Shown here: positions 16,374 through 24,342 of the stretch, piece by piece | Layout of the letters: the number at the start of each line of letters is the position of its first letter | How positions within the stretch are numbered: the stretch's first letter is position 1 | Origin: Lachnospiraceae bacterium | Lineage (GTDB): Bacteria; Bacillota; Clostridia; Lachnospirales; Lachnospiraceae | Length of the DNA: 29,228 bases | Assembly: GCA_900769175.1 (NCBI GenBank) | Contig: CAAGFP010000019.1 | Location: forward strand, 1 to 29,228 | Reading direction: 5' to 3' | The notes under the pieces: model-generated | What the model saw: the letters and a program-made list of their open reading frames with translations, nothing else | Told to the model about the DNA's origin: nothing | Database searches by the model: none | Made by a program: the position numbers and the translations under genes

Positions 16374-16475
16374 GTGCACGCACTAAGATAATTTGTTGCA
16401 CACGCGACTCGTGCCCGACGCGAGAATCCTACAAGTGAGATTCTTATGCAATCGAAAAATAGAAAAGGAGAGCTT

Positions 16476-16670
16476 ATGGTTATCATTAACGGTGAAGAAA
16501 AAAACTGCGCCGGCGAAAGCATTTTATCCTATCTGAATCAGGAAGGATACAACGCAGAGCGGGTCGTTGTAGAGAGAAATCTTGTCATTATCCCGAAAGA
16601 AAAACTCGCTGAGGAAATCATTGAGGAGAATGACACCATTGAAATTTTAAATTTTGTAGGCGGTGGCTGA
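16476..16670 (+). CDS. thiS: Sulfur carrier protein ThiS
   Basis: 64 residues from the ATG at 16476, which has AAAGGAG 5 nt upstream; an in-frame ATG at 16446 has no ribosome site and would add a non-conserved extension. The beta-grasp fold begins MVIINGEE and ends FVGGG, giving the C-terminal Gly-Gly that ThiF adenylates and converts to a thiocarboxylate. This is the sulfur source for the thiazole ring made by ThiG. First gene of thiS-thiF-thiG-thiH-tenI. Confidence 0.95.
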   Translation: MVIINGEEKNCAGESILSYLNQEGYNAERVVVERNLVIIPKEKLAEEIIEENDTIEILNFVGGG

Positions 16671-16671
16671 A

Positions 16672-17316
16672 ATGAATCAGACGATTATCAGTAAAGAAGA
16701 ACTTGAAAAAGCTTATGACAGTCGTATTCCATCGGAAATCAGGGATAAAATAAGGAATGCACGCGTAGCCATCGCGGGAATCGGCGGACTCGGTTCGAAT
16801 ATCGCAGTCATGTTGGCAAGAAGTGGTGTCGGCCATATTTTTTTCGTTGATTTTGATGTTGTGGATGCGACGAATTTAAACCGGCAAATGTATTTTGCTT
16901 CGCAGATTGGGATGCCGAAAACCGAGGCATTATCGGATATTTTATACCGAATCAATCCTTATGGGGATTATTCCTGCAAACAGGTGCTGGTCACTGAAGA
17001 TAATGTGAAGGAATTATTCAAGGATTACAAATATATTGCAGAAGCCTTTGACCGGCCGGACCAGAAGGCCATGCTGGTTTCTTCCCTGCTCTCGCTTTGC
17101 CCGGACAGTTATGTGGTCTCCGGAAACGGAATGGCTGGTTTTGAAAACATCAATTCCATTCATACAACAAAGCGGCTGTCGAAATTATATGTCTGCGGGG
17201 ACGGAAGCAGCGATGTTTCAAATAAACCCGGACTTTGGTCTCCGAGAGTTACGGCATGCGCGGCGCATCAGGCGAATGCAATCATCAACCTGATTCTTGG
17301 CAGGGAAGTTTCATAA
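16672..17316 (+). CDS. thiF: ThiF-family sulfur carrier adenylyltransferase
   Basis: 214 residues from the ATG at 16672; a GTG at 16663 would add three residues and overlap thiS by 8 bp. An AGGCGG-like ribosome site at 16658-16663 favours the ATG. The nucleotide-binding loop AGIGGLGSN lies at 35-43, followed by FVDFDVVDATNLNRQ, the hallmark of E1-like MoeB/ThiF enzymes, with KTEA soon after. It activates the C-terminal glycine of ThiS with ATP. The protein is short, like the ThiF family 2 of clostridia, and lacks a rhodanese domain and the paired CxxC zinc motifs of MoeB. Confidence 0.93.
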   Translation: MNQTIISKEELEKAYDSRIPSEIRDKIRNARVAIAGIGGLGSNIAVMLARSGVGHIFFVDFDVVDATNLNRQMYFASQIGMPKTEALSDILYRINPYGDYSCKQVLVTEDNVKELFKDYKYIAEAFDRPDQKAMLVSSLLSLCPDSYVVSGNGMAGFENINSIHTTKRLSKLYVCGDGSSDVSNKPGLWSPRVTACAAHQANAIINLILGREVS

Positions 17317-17341
17317 AACAAAAAGTAAAAAGGAGGATAAA

Positions 17342-18103
17342 ATGGATACATTCATACTTGGTGGAAAAGAATTCCACAGCAGATTTATTCTCGGTTCCGG
17401 GAAATATAATATCAAATTAATTCAGGCTGCAGTCGAACAGGGCGGTGCAGAAATTATTACACTTGCCTTACGAAGAGCCAATACCAGGGAAAGTGAAAAC
17501 ATCCTCGATTATATTCCGAAGGGAGTCACACTTCTTCCGAATACATCCGGTGCAAGAAATGCCGAAGAAGCGGTAAGAATTGCGGAGCTCAGCCGTGCAA
17601 TGGGATGCGGCGATTTCGTAAAAGTGGAAATAATGAGAGATGCGAAATACTTATTCCCGGACAATCAGGAGACCATCAAAGCAACGGAAACGCTTGCAAA
17701 GAAAGGATTCGTAGTTCTTCCGTACATGAATCCCGATTTAAATGTTGCAAGAGACCTGGTCAATGCCGGTGCAGCTGCCGTCATGCCGCTTGCCGCTCCG
17801 ATTGGCAGCAACAAAGGTCTTGCAACGAAAGAAATGATTCAGATTCTGATTGACGAAATCGATTTACCAATCATAGTCGACGCCGGTATCGGTAAGCCCT
17901 CACAGGCCTGTGAGGCAATGGAAATGGGCGCTGCCGCCATCATGGCAAATACTGCAATCGCCACCGCCGGAGACGTTCCTGAAATGGCAGAGGCTTTCAA
18001 ACTTGCAATCGAAGCCGGACGGAAAGCGTATTTAACCGGCATGGGAAGAGTTTTAGCAAGAGGCGGAAGCGCTTCCGATCCCTTAACCGGGTTTCTTAGA
18101 TAG
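17342..18103 (+). CDS. thiG: Thiazole synthase ThiG
   Basis: 253 residues from the ATG at 17342, preceded by AAGGAGG at 17331-17337; an ORF start at 17297 inside thiF is not supported. The TIM barrel has FILGSGKY (16-22) near the N-terminus, the catalytic Lys94 in DFVKVEI that forms the imine with deoxyxylulose phosphate, and the phosphate-binding segments PLAAPIGSN, VDAGIGKPSQA and ANTAIATA. It builds the thiazole phosphate from deoxyxylulose 5-phosphate, dehydroglycine (from ThiH) and ThiS thiocarboxylate. Confidence 0.97.
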   Translation: MDTFILGGKEFHSRFILGSGKYNIKLIQAAVEQGGAEIITLALRRANTRESENILDYIPKGVTLLPNTSGARNAEEAVRIAELSRAMGCGDFVKVEIMRDAKYLFPDNQETIKATETLAKKGFVVLPYMNPDLNVARDLVNAGAAAVMPLAAPIGSNKGLATKEMIQILIDEIDLPIIVDAGIGKPSQACEAMEMGAAAIMANTAIATAGDVPEMAEAFKLAIEAGRKAYLTGMGRVLARGGSASDPLTGFLR

Positions 18104-18127
18104 AATGCAAAAGAATGGAGAAGTCTT

Positions 18128-19387
18128 ATGAACGACGAAAATCAGGTTTATTTCGTAGACGGTGCCCAGCTTACTCCTGAGGCTCTCGCCAAAAAGCATA
18201 AACTGGAGAATGACCCGTCAAGCCGTACAAACCATATGGAATATATGCCGGGAATGGATATCATCAAATCCGATCTGAAAGACATTGTATTAAATGAAAT
18301 GGACGATTATGATTACGAATCCTATACTGCTTTGGATGTAGAACGTGCACTTTCCAAAGACAACTGTTCCATAGAGGATTTCAAAGCACTTTTATCCCCC
18401 GCCGCTGCACCCTATCTTGAGCAGATGGCAAGGAAGGCGGAGCTGCTTACAAAGAATCATTTCGGAAACACCGTCTATATTTTCACTCCGCTCTATATAG
18501 CGAATTACTGCCAGAATTACTGTGTCTACTGTGGTTTCAACTGTTACAATGATATTCACAGAAAAAAACTTACTTTCGAAGAAATAGAGCATGAAATGCA
18601 GGTAATTTCCCAGACCGGAATGGAAGAAATTCTGATGCTGACCGGTGAAAGCAGGAAATATTCCGACGTTACTTATATCGGTGAAGCAGTGAAAATAGCA
18701 AAAAAATATTTCCGGAATATCGGTGTCGAAATCTATCCCGTCAACGTAGAGGAATATCGCTATCTGCATGAATGTGGTGTGGATTACGTAACCGTATTTC
18801 AGGAAACCTATAATCCCATAAAATATGAAACCCTTCATCTTCTCGGACACAAACGAATCTGGCCCTACCGTTTTGACGCCCAGGAACGTGCTCTCATGGG
18901 TGGCATGCGCGGTGCCGCTTTTTCGGCACTATTAGGTCTTGATGATTTCAGAAAGGATGCGCTTGCCACCGGTCTTCATGCCTATCTGATTAACCGGAAA
19001 TACCCGCATGCAGAGCTTTCATTGAGCTGTCCGAGGCTTCGCCCCATTGTGAATAATGATAAAATAAATCCCCGTGACGTCGGAGAAAAAGAACTATGTC
19101 AGGTTCTGTGCGCTTACCGTATTTTTCTTCCTTTTGTCGGAATTACGGTTTCCAGCCGCGAAAGTGCAGAATTCAGAAACGGCATAACCAAAATCTGTGC
19201 AACCAAGGTTTCTGCAGGGGTTTCAACCGGAATCGGTGACCACGAAGAAAAATACGAAGGAAAGGAAGGACAGGATACCGGCGATGAACAGTTTGAAATC
19301 AACGATGCCCGCTCTTTTGACCATATGTATAAGGATATGGAAGACGGCGGACTGCAACCGGTATTAAATGATTACATTTATGTATAA
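18128..19387 (+). CDS. thiH: 2-iminoacetate synthase ThiH (radical SAM)
   Basis: 419 residues. The radical SAM motif is CQNYCVYC, with Cys128, Cys132 and Cys135 (CX3CX2C). It cleaves tyrosine with SAM to give dehydroglycine and p-cresol, the oxygen-independent alternative to ThiO. The C-terminal BATS-type region is complete (GVSTGIGDH, FEINDARSFDHMYKDM). The N-terminus is roughly 40 residues longer than in E. coli ThiH (acidic, DDYDYES region), as is common in clostridial versions. GGAG precedes the ATG. It overlaps tenI by 20 bp. Confidence 0.96.
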   Translation: MNDENQVYFVDGAQLTPEALAKKHKLENDPSSRTNHMEYMPGMDIIKSDLKDIVLNEMDDYDYESYTALDVERALSKDNCSIEDFKALLSPAAAPYLEQMARKAELLTKNHFGNTVYIFTPLYIANYCQNYCVYCGFNCYNDIHRKKLTFEEIEHEMQVISQTGMEEILMLTGESRKYSDVTYIGEAVKIAKKYFRNIGVEIYPVNVEEYRYLHECGVDYVTVFQETYNPIKYETLHLLGHKRIWPYRFDAQERALMGGMRGAAFSALLGLDDFRKDALATGLHAYLINRKYPHAELSLSCPRLRPIVNNDKINPRDVGEKELCQVLCAYRIFLPFVGITVSSRESAEFRNGITKICATKVSAGVSTGIGDHEEKYEGKEGQDTGDEQFEINDARSFDHMYKDMEDGGLQPVLNDYIYV

Positions 19388-19970
19388 TTTCATATCGAAA
19401 TCCCAATCAGGGACACCCTTTGATAAGACAATTGTCATTACCAATCGTTCACTTGTATCCGGGGATTACCTTGAACAAATAAAATATGTGCTCTCACTCC
19501 ATCCTTATTCGTTAATTCTTAGAGAAAAAGATTTATCGGAAGAAGAATATTTTGCTCTGGCTGAAACGATTCTGGCATTGTGCAACAAAGAGGGGGTTCA
19601 GTTTTTTATCCATTCACATGTTAATCGTGCAAAGGAGCTTGGATATCCGAATATTCATATCGGAATTGGCGACCTTCCCTTAATCGGTCCGGCATTTTCA
19701 CAAATCAGTGTCCCCTGCCACAGCCTTGCGGATGTAGAGCTTGCCGAACGGGCAGGCGCTACACAAATCGTACTCGGAACAATTTTTGAAACAGACTGCA
19801 AACCCGGTCTTGCCGGGAAAGGAGTTGGCTTCGTAAAAGAGGTTTGCAGACGGACTACTCTGCCGGTTTTTGCAATCGGCGGCATCACATTAAAAAACCT
19901 GCCTCTTGTTCAAGAAGCAGGTGCATATGGCGGATGTATGATGTCCTATTTTATGACATCAAAAGAATAA
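19368..19970 (+). CDS. tenI: TenI/ThiE-family protein, probable thiazole tautomerase TenI
   Basis: 200 residues, starting within thiH. It has the ThiE-like barrel, but the signatures favour TenI: FETDCKPGLAGKGV closely matches the B. subtilis TenI segment FETDCKKGLEGRGV as I remember it, and the catalytic His of the tautomerase is present in VPCHSLADVE. The HLGQxD motif and Mg-binding Asp of thiamine phosphate synthase are altered (HIGIGD; HSHVNRA). TenI aromatises the ThiG product so ThiE can use it. If this reading is right, true ThiE must be elsewhere. The first ~20 residues precede the usual start of the barrel, and a second ATG at 19380 is possible. Automated annotation may name it thiE. 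Confidence 0.8.
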   Translation: MITFMYNFISKSQSGTPFDKTIVITNRSLVSGDYLEQIKYVLSLHPYSLILREKDLSEEEYFALAETILALCNKEGVQFFIHSHVNRAKELGYPNIHIGIGDLPLIGPAFSQISVPCHSLADVELAERAGATQIVLGTIFETDCKPGLAGKGVGFVKEVCRRTTLPVFAIGGITLKNLPLVQEAGAYGGCMMSYFMTSKE

Positions 19971-19987
19971 TCATTTACTGTAACCAT

Positions 19988-21184
19988 TTATTTCTCCTCC
20001 ACAACCTGGAAGATGAAGAATTTCAAATAATAGGAAGAATCTGCTGCCCAAAGGATGGGATGGTCCGCTGACTGTGTACGGAATTCAACCTGCCTAAGAC
20101 GCTTGTGAACAGCCTTTGCCGCTTCCTGAATCGTTTTCGTCAACAGTTCCTGTGTCATGAAATGAGAGCAGGAGCAACTTGCAAGATAACCACCGTCTTT
20201 TACCAGCTTCAGACCTTTCATATTGATTTCACGATATCCTTTTATTGCATTCTTAGTCGCTTCTCTTGATTTCGTGAAAGCAGGCGGATCTAAAATCACC
20301 ACATCAAAACGCTTTCCGTCTTCATATAGTTTTGGCAGTTCATCCAAAACATTCGCCACACGGAAATGAACCCGGTTATCCAGTCGGTTGCGTCTTGCAT
20401 TTTCATTTGCCTGTTCGATTGCATATTCCGAAATATCAAGTCCGAGTACATCTTCCGCCCCTGCAATTCCGGCATTTAATGCGAAAGTTCCCATATGTGT
20501 AAAACAGTCTAAAACCTTTTTCCCGGTGCAAATTCTTTGTATGGCAAGACGGTTGTATTTCTGATCAAGAAAAAATCCTGTTTTCTGTCCGTTTACTACA
20601 TCAACAAGATATTTTACTCCGTTCTCCGTAATCTCCACAAAGGTGTCGAATTCCTCTCCGATAAAACCTTTATACTTACAAAGACCCTCTTTGATTCTTT
20701 CATTCGCATCGCTTCGCTCATATACACCGCGAATTTCAATTCCGTCTTCTGATAAAATCTTTTTAAGAAGGTCAACAATCAAACATTTATATGCTTCCAT
20801 CCCGAGAGACAGACATTGTACTACAAGAACATCTTCATATTTATCCACGATAAATCCGGGCAGAAAATCCGCCTCTCCGAAAATAATTCTGCAGCTTGAG
20901 GTATCCACACAGGTTTTCCGGTATTCCCATGCATTACGAATGCGCATCTCAAAAAAAGCATCGTCGATTACGGTATCTTTCTTTCGTGTCAGCATTCGAA
21001 TCCGGATTTTTGAATTCATATTGATTAAGCCCTTCCCCATGGGATAGCCGTCAAAATCATGAACTTCAACGATAGCACCATTCGTAAAACGTCCTGTAAT
21101 GGTATCAATTTCATTGTCATAGACCCAGAAGCCACCCGCTTTTAAACTGCGTCCTTCTCCTTTTTTCAATGTTACAACCGTCAT
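19988..21184 (-). CDS. Class I SAM-dependent rRNA methyltransferase (RlmI-like, PUA-containing)
   Basis: 398 residues from the ATG at 21184, which has CGGAGA upstream; the longer TTG frame to 21202 would start ahead of that site. An N-terminal PUA-like domain (about 1-70; GFWVYDNEID) precedes a Rossmann methyltransferase with the SAM motif VLDCFTHMGTFAL, acidic motif LGLDIS, DPPAF and a late Cys motif SCSCSHF. This matches the RlmI / COG1092 group, which makes 5-methylcytosine in 23S rRNA. It converges with tenI (17-bp gap) and follows the PAP2 gene by 29 bp on the same strand. Confidence 0.9.
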   Translation of the reverse strand: MTVVTLKKGEGRSLKAGGFWVYDNEIDTITGRFTNGAIVEVHDFDGYPMGKGLINMNSKIRIRMLTRKKDTVIDDAFFEMRIRNAWEYRKTCVDTSSCRIIFGEADFLPGFIVDKYEDVLVVQCLSLGMEAYKCLIVDLLKKILSEDGIEIRGVYERSDANERIKEGLCKYKGFIGEEFDTFVEITENGVKYLVDVVNGQKTGFFLDQKYNRLAIQRICTGKKVLDCFTHMGTFALNAGIAGAEDVLGLDISEYAIEQANENARRNRLDNRVHFRVANVLDELPKLYEDGKRFDVVILDPPAFTKSREATKNAIKGYREINMKGLKLVKDGGYLASCSCSHFMTQELLTKTIQEAAKAVHKRLRQVEFRTQSADHPILWAADSSYYLKFFIFQVVEEK

Positions 21185-21213
21185 TTTTATTCTCCGAAGC
21201 AAAATACAGGCTT

Positions 21214-21891
21214 TTATTTCTTTTGATATTTCGTCGCAAGCTTTACTCCGCCCGTATATAGTAAAATAAGGGATACTCCCAGTAAAATTCCTGCAAAAAT
21301 ATCACTGATCCAATGTACCCCTGATAAAATTCTTGTCACAACAACAATAAGCATTTCAAGCATAGCGATTACGGATAGAGCCAGTTTTAATCCGTTCTTT
21401 TTTACTATGTTCAGAAAGCCGATTATGGCACTGCCGCATATCGAAATTGCCAAAAGAGTATGCGAAGAAGGGTAAGATGCTTCCAGCCCTTCTCCCAAAT
21501 CTACCGGTCTGTAATTCACAATCACGATTTCAAACACAACATACAAGAAAGCAACCGCGGCATACAGTACTGCCATAAGATAAAGAGACGCATCGACTTT
21601 TTTGAAGCTTTTTCGTTTTACGAGCTGGAACAGTCCGATTCCCGCAAAACAGGGAACCCACAAAAGTGCGAGTGCTCCCACATATTTACTGACGGAATAA
21701 AATAAATGGTTATACGGCAATGCATTTGCAACTGCTCCGTTAATGGTTGCAAATCCTACCTCTGAATTCATAGGTCCGATTGCTTTCACATCCAGGAAGC
21801 GAACCAGTACGGTAAACAGAAGGAAACACACAAACACACCGATTCCGATAAAGCACTCTTTTTTTCCGCATGATAGTTCTTTTTGACTCAT
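21214..21891 (-). CDS. PAP2-family membrane phosphatase
   Basis: 225 residues with about five to six membrane segments. The three PAP2 motifs are recognisable: NYRP (Arg128-Pro129), PSSH (141-144) and R187...SGVHW (Gly191, His193) followed by D197, the catalytic His/Asp site. Enzymes of this family dephosphorylate lipid phosphates such as phosphatidic acid or undecaprenyl pyrophosphate, outside the cytoplasm. GGAGAG precedes the ATG. Its upstream region holds the CTGAAG array at 21944-22002, so this gene is the most likely target of any regulator that binds there. Confidence 0.92.
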   Translation of the reverse strand: MSQKELSCGKKECFIGIGVFVCFLLFTVLVRFLDVKAIGPMNSEVGFATINGAVANALPYNHLFYSVSKYVGALALLWVPCFAGIGLFQLVKRKSFKKVDASLYLMAVLYAAVAFLYVVFEIVIVNYRPVDLGEGLEASYPSSHTLLAISICGSAIIGFLNIVKKNGLKLALSVIAMLEMLIVVVTRILSGVHWISDIFAGILLGVSLILLYTGGVKLATKYQKK

Positions 21892-21943
21892 AATCTCTCC
21901 ATTCCACTGCCCGTTTGCAGAATTTTTTATATAATAATAATGA

Positions 21944-22002
21944 CTGAAGGTTTTTCTGAAGTTTTCTGAAGTTTTCTGAAGTTTTTCTGAAGTATTCTGA
22001 CT
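21944..22002. repeat. Phased CTGAAG direct-repeat array upstream of the PAP2 gene
   Basis: Five exact CTGAAG cores start at 21944, 21956, 21966, 21976 and 21987, and a sixth degenerate copy (CTGACT) starts at 21997. Spacings are 12, 10, 10, 11 and 10 bp, close to one DNA helical turn. Minus-strand reading gives repeated CTTCAGAAAA. The array lies between the histidine-kinase stop and the PAP2 start, with TATATAAA following at 21933-21926 where a -10 element for PAP2 could be, so the array would cover the -35 region. Confidence 0.75.
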
Positions 22003-22004
22003 TC

Positions 22005-24287
22005 TTATTCTTTTTCTTCAAATAGCGACTGAAGCCTGATTTTATTATTCTCAAGTTCTCGTAACAGAATCGGATTCATCTGCCTGATAAGTTCTTCATT
22101 CTGTTCTTCAAATGCTCCCGTCATGACCATTGCCACAGTGGCAACAAGATTTGCGCCACATTTCTTCGATGCCGGAATCAGTTTGTATATAATCTTCATT
22201 CTTCGTTCATCCCAGACTGCATTTCCCTCTTCGCCTGCATATTTCTTCAATAAAAGAAGCATCCCATCCAGCGAATCATAATATTCACGCAGATTCTTCT
22301 TCAGTGTTTCAACACCATCTACCTTGCTTACTGCATAATCCAGTTCAAAATCTTCAAGAAAAGGTATTTCCCCGGCCGCTTCTTCCTGTGTTTCATAATC
22401 CTTCAAGGCAGCGGAATTCATATTATCTCCTTCTCCGATTAATTCCTTCTCCAAATATTTTGAAATAATTTTTTCAAGCTGCACGGATCGAATCGGTTTT
22501 GATAAGTAATCATCGAATCCCTGTTTTAAATATTCTTCCCGCACGCCTGCAACTGCATTTGCCGTTAAGACGATAATCGGTGTCTTTGCATTTAAATTGC
22601 CGGAACCTGTGCGGATGATCTGCATGGTTTCTGCGCCGTTTAATTTCGGCATCATATAATCCATAAAAATCAGCTCATAGCGGTTCTTTTTCGTCATTTC
22701 AATTGCATTCTCCCCGCTTTCAGCCTGGTCAATATGTAAATCCACATTCTTTAATAATCCGAGGAACACCATTCGATTCATGCTGTTATCATCAACAACG
22801 AGAATCCTCTGTCCGTTTCCGACAAACTGGGGTTCATAAGAAGTTCTGCTATTTTTCTTGAAGTCAAACGGCAGGGTTCCAATCGGGGTACTGTCATACA
22901 CCAGCTGCTCAATTTCAAAAGAAAAGGTGCTTCCCTTTTCTATTTCACTTTCAATCTGAAGGGAGCTGTTCATCAATTTCAGAAATGCCGAAGCGATACT
23001 CAATCCAAGACCGGTACCTTCTTCTTTGACATTTCGTCTTTCTTCGAATCTCGAGAATTCTTCCATAAGATGCGGAATATCCGCCTGATGAATTCCGATT
23101 CCGGTATCAATAATTTTAAAGGATAAATATTCCTTTCCCTGTTTCATTTCCCCGCTGACAACTAAGGAAACGCTTCCCTTTTCGGTATATTTTACTGCAT
23201 TTGTAAGTAGATTCAAAAGAATCTGGCGGAGTTTTCTTTCGTCACCAATCATGCCCCTTGGCAGATTCTCATCAATTTGAAAAATAACTGCCAGATTTTT
23301 CTTGCTTGCCCTGTATTCTACCATACGATAGATTTCCTGATAAAATGAGGACACATCATATTTTACGCGTGCGACATCCATTTTACCGGACTCAATTCTT
23401 GAAATATCAAGAAGTTCGTTTACGATATCCAGAAGCATTGTGGTTGCAGCTTTTGAGTGGTCATTATATTCTAAAATATTCTCATCCTGACACTCTCTTT
23501 CAATCATCTCATTCATGCCCATAATCGTATTGATGGAGGTTCTGATTTCATGAGACATTTTGGCAAGGAAGTCCGACTTCGCATTATTCGCATCATCCAT
23601 GGCTTTCATGGTTTTCATAAGTGCCTGATAGTCCGGCGTTTCGAGAGAAAGCATGATAATCATCAGTCCCAAAGATGCAGCGAAACAGGTCAGCAGTGTA
23701 TCCGGGAACCAGAAAAACTGCATAATTCCGCCTGTTGCCACAAGGCCTACAAACAGCGTACTTGTGATCATCAGATTACGGCTGATTTCTATTTTACGGA
23801 CAATCAGAATATGCAGATAAACAATTACGGAAATCCCCATATAAAGCGGCACCGCATAGACAAGGGGGTATAAAACCCCCTTTTGATACACTGCATCCTG
23901 ATCAAAATAAAAAATTATCGGATTAATAATATTATAGATCAGAGTCAGTATATAGACGATTGCAACAATATTAATATGAATCAAAAATCCCTTTTTATTC
24001 GTTCCGGTAAACGTAATCACATAGAGGACGAAAAGATAAACTACCATAATTGCCAATATGAAATAAAACAGTGATACGGCATATGTAATCCAGACGGGAA
24101 TTTCTTTTCCCAGATTGATCAAAACCGCATTGGCAACATCCACAACGTCCGCCAGCATAATTGCCATCGTAAGTGCAAGGAATCTTCTGTTTAGTTTCGT
24201 TGTGTTTGTGTATTTTAATTTGGTGAATATATAAAAGAGTGCCACGAAAAAAATCGAAGCCAGTTCATAAAAATAATTATATGCCAT
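22005..24287 (-). CDS. Hybrid sensor histidine kinase with receiver domain
   Basis: 760 residues. The N-terminal ~215 residues contain seven to eight hydrophobic segments, a membrane sensor of unknown ligand. The HisKA motif MSHEIRTSINTI has phosphoacceptor His246. The HATPase domain has N363 (NLLTNAVKYTEKG), DTGIGI (394-399) and GTGLGLSIA. A receiver domain (about 494-612) has the acidic pair DD at 499-500, phosphoacceptor Asp543 (FMDYMMP) and Lys598. The C-terminal ~120 residues resemble an HPt helical bundle, but where the active His is expected there is Tyr701 (YKLIPASKKCGA). There is no DNA-binding output domain. The start is just upstream of the first hydrophobic segment. It lies 55 bp after tyrS on the same strand. 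Confidence 0.92.
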   Translation of the reverse strand: MAYNYFYELASIFFVALFYIFTKLKYTNTTKLNRRFLALTMAIMLADVVDVANAVLINLGKEIPVWITYAVSLFYFILAIMVVYLFVLYVITFTGTNKKGFLIHINIVAIVYILTLIYNIINPIIFYFDQDAVYQKGVLYPLVYAVPLYMGISVIVYLHILIVRKIEISRNLMITSTLFVGLVATGGIMQFFWFPDTLLTCFAASLGLMIIMLSLETPDYQALMKTMKAMDDANNAKSDFLAKMSHEIRTSINTIMGMNEMIERECQDENILEYNDHSKAATTMLLDIVNELLDISRIESGKMDVARVKYDVSSFYQEIYRMVEYRASKKNLAVIFQIDENLPRGMIGDERKLRQILLNLLTNAVKYTEKGSVSLVVSGEMKQGKEYLSFKIIDTGIGIHQADIPHLMEEFSRFEERRNVKEEGTGLGLSIASAFLKLMNSSLQIESEIEKGSTFSFEIEQLVYDSTPIGTLPFDFKKNSRTSYEPQFVGNGQRILVVDDNSMNRMVFLGLLKNVDLHIDQAESGENAIEMTKKNRYELIFMDYMMPKLNGAETMQIIRTGSGNLNAKTPIIVLTANAVAGVREEYLKQGFDDYLSKPIRSVQLEKIISKYLEKELIGEGDNMNSAALKDYETQEEAAGEIPFLEDFELDYAVSKVDGVETLKKNLREYYDSLDGMLLLLKKYAGEEGNAVWDERRMKIIYKLIPASKKCGANLVATVAMVMTGAFEEQNEELIRQMNPILLRELENNKIRLQSLFEEKE

Positions 24288-24342
24288 ATATTCAATCCTC
24301 AGTATAGTCTTCCGTTTTCACCCCGGTATACGGCAGAAAAAA

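Noticed and set aside
16181..16475. TPP riboswitch upstream of thiS
   Set aside because: The conserved CTGAGA, ACCTGAT and GTAGGGA elements are missing, although all are clear in the thiC leader on the other strand.
16446..16475. Longer start for thiS
   Set aside because: The extra ten residues precede the conserved beta-grasp start, and AAAGGAG is correctly spaced only for the ATG at 16476.
17297..17341. Longer start for thiG inside thiF
   Set aside because: AAGGAGG sits just before the ATG at 17342, and ThiG proteins begin with the segment that follows it.
20643..21047. 134-codon plus-strand frame
   Set aside because: It lies opposite the RlmI-like methyltransferase, has no ribosome site, and its composition is that of an antisense frame.
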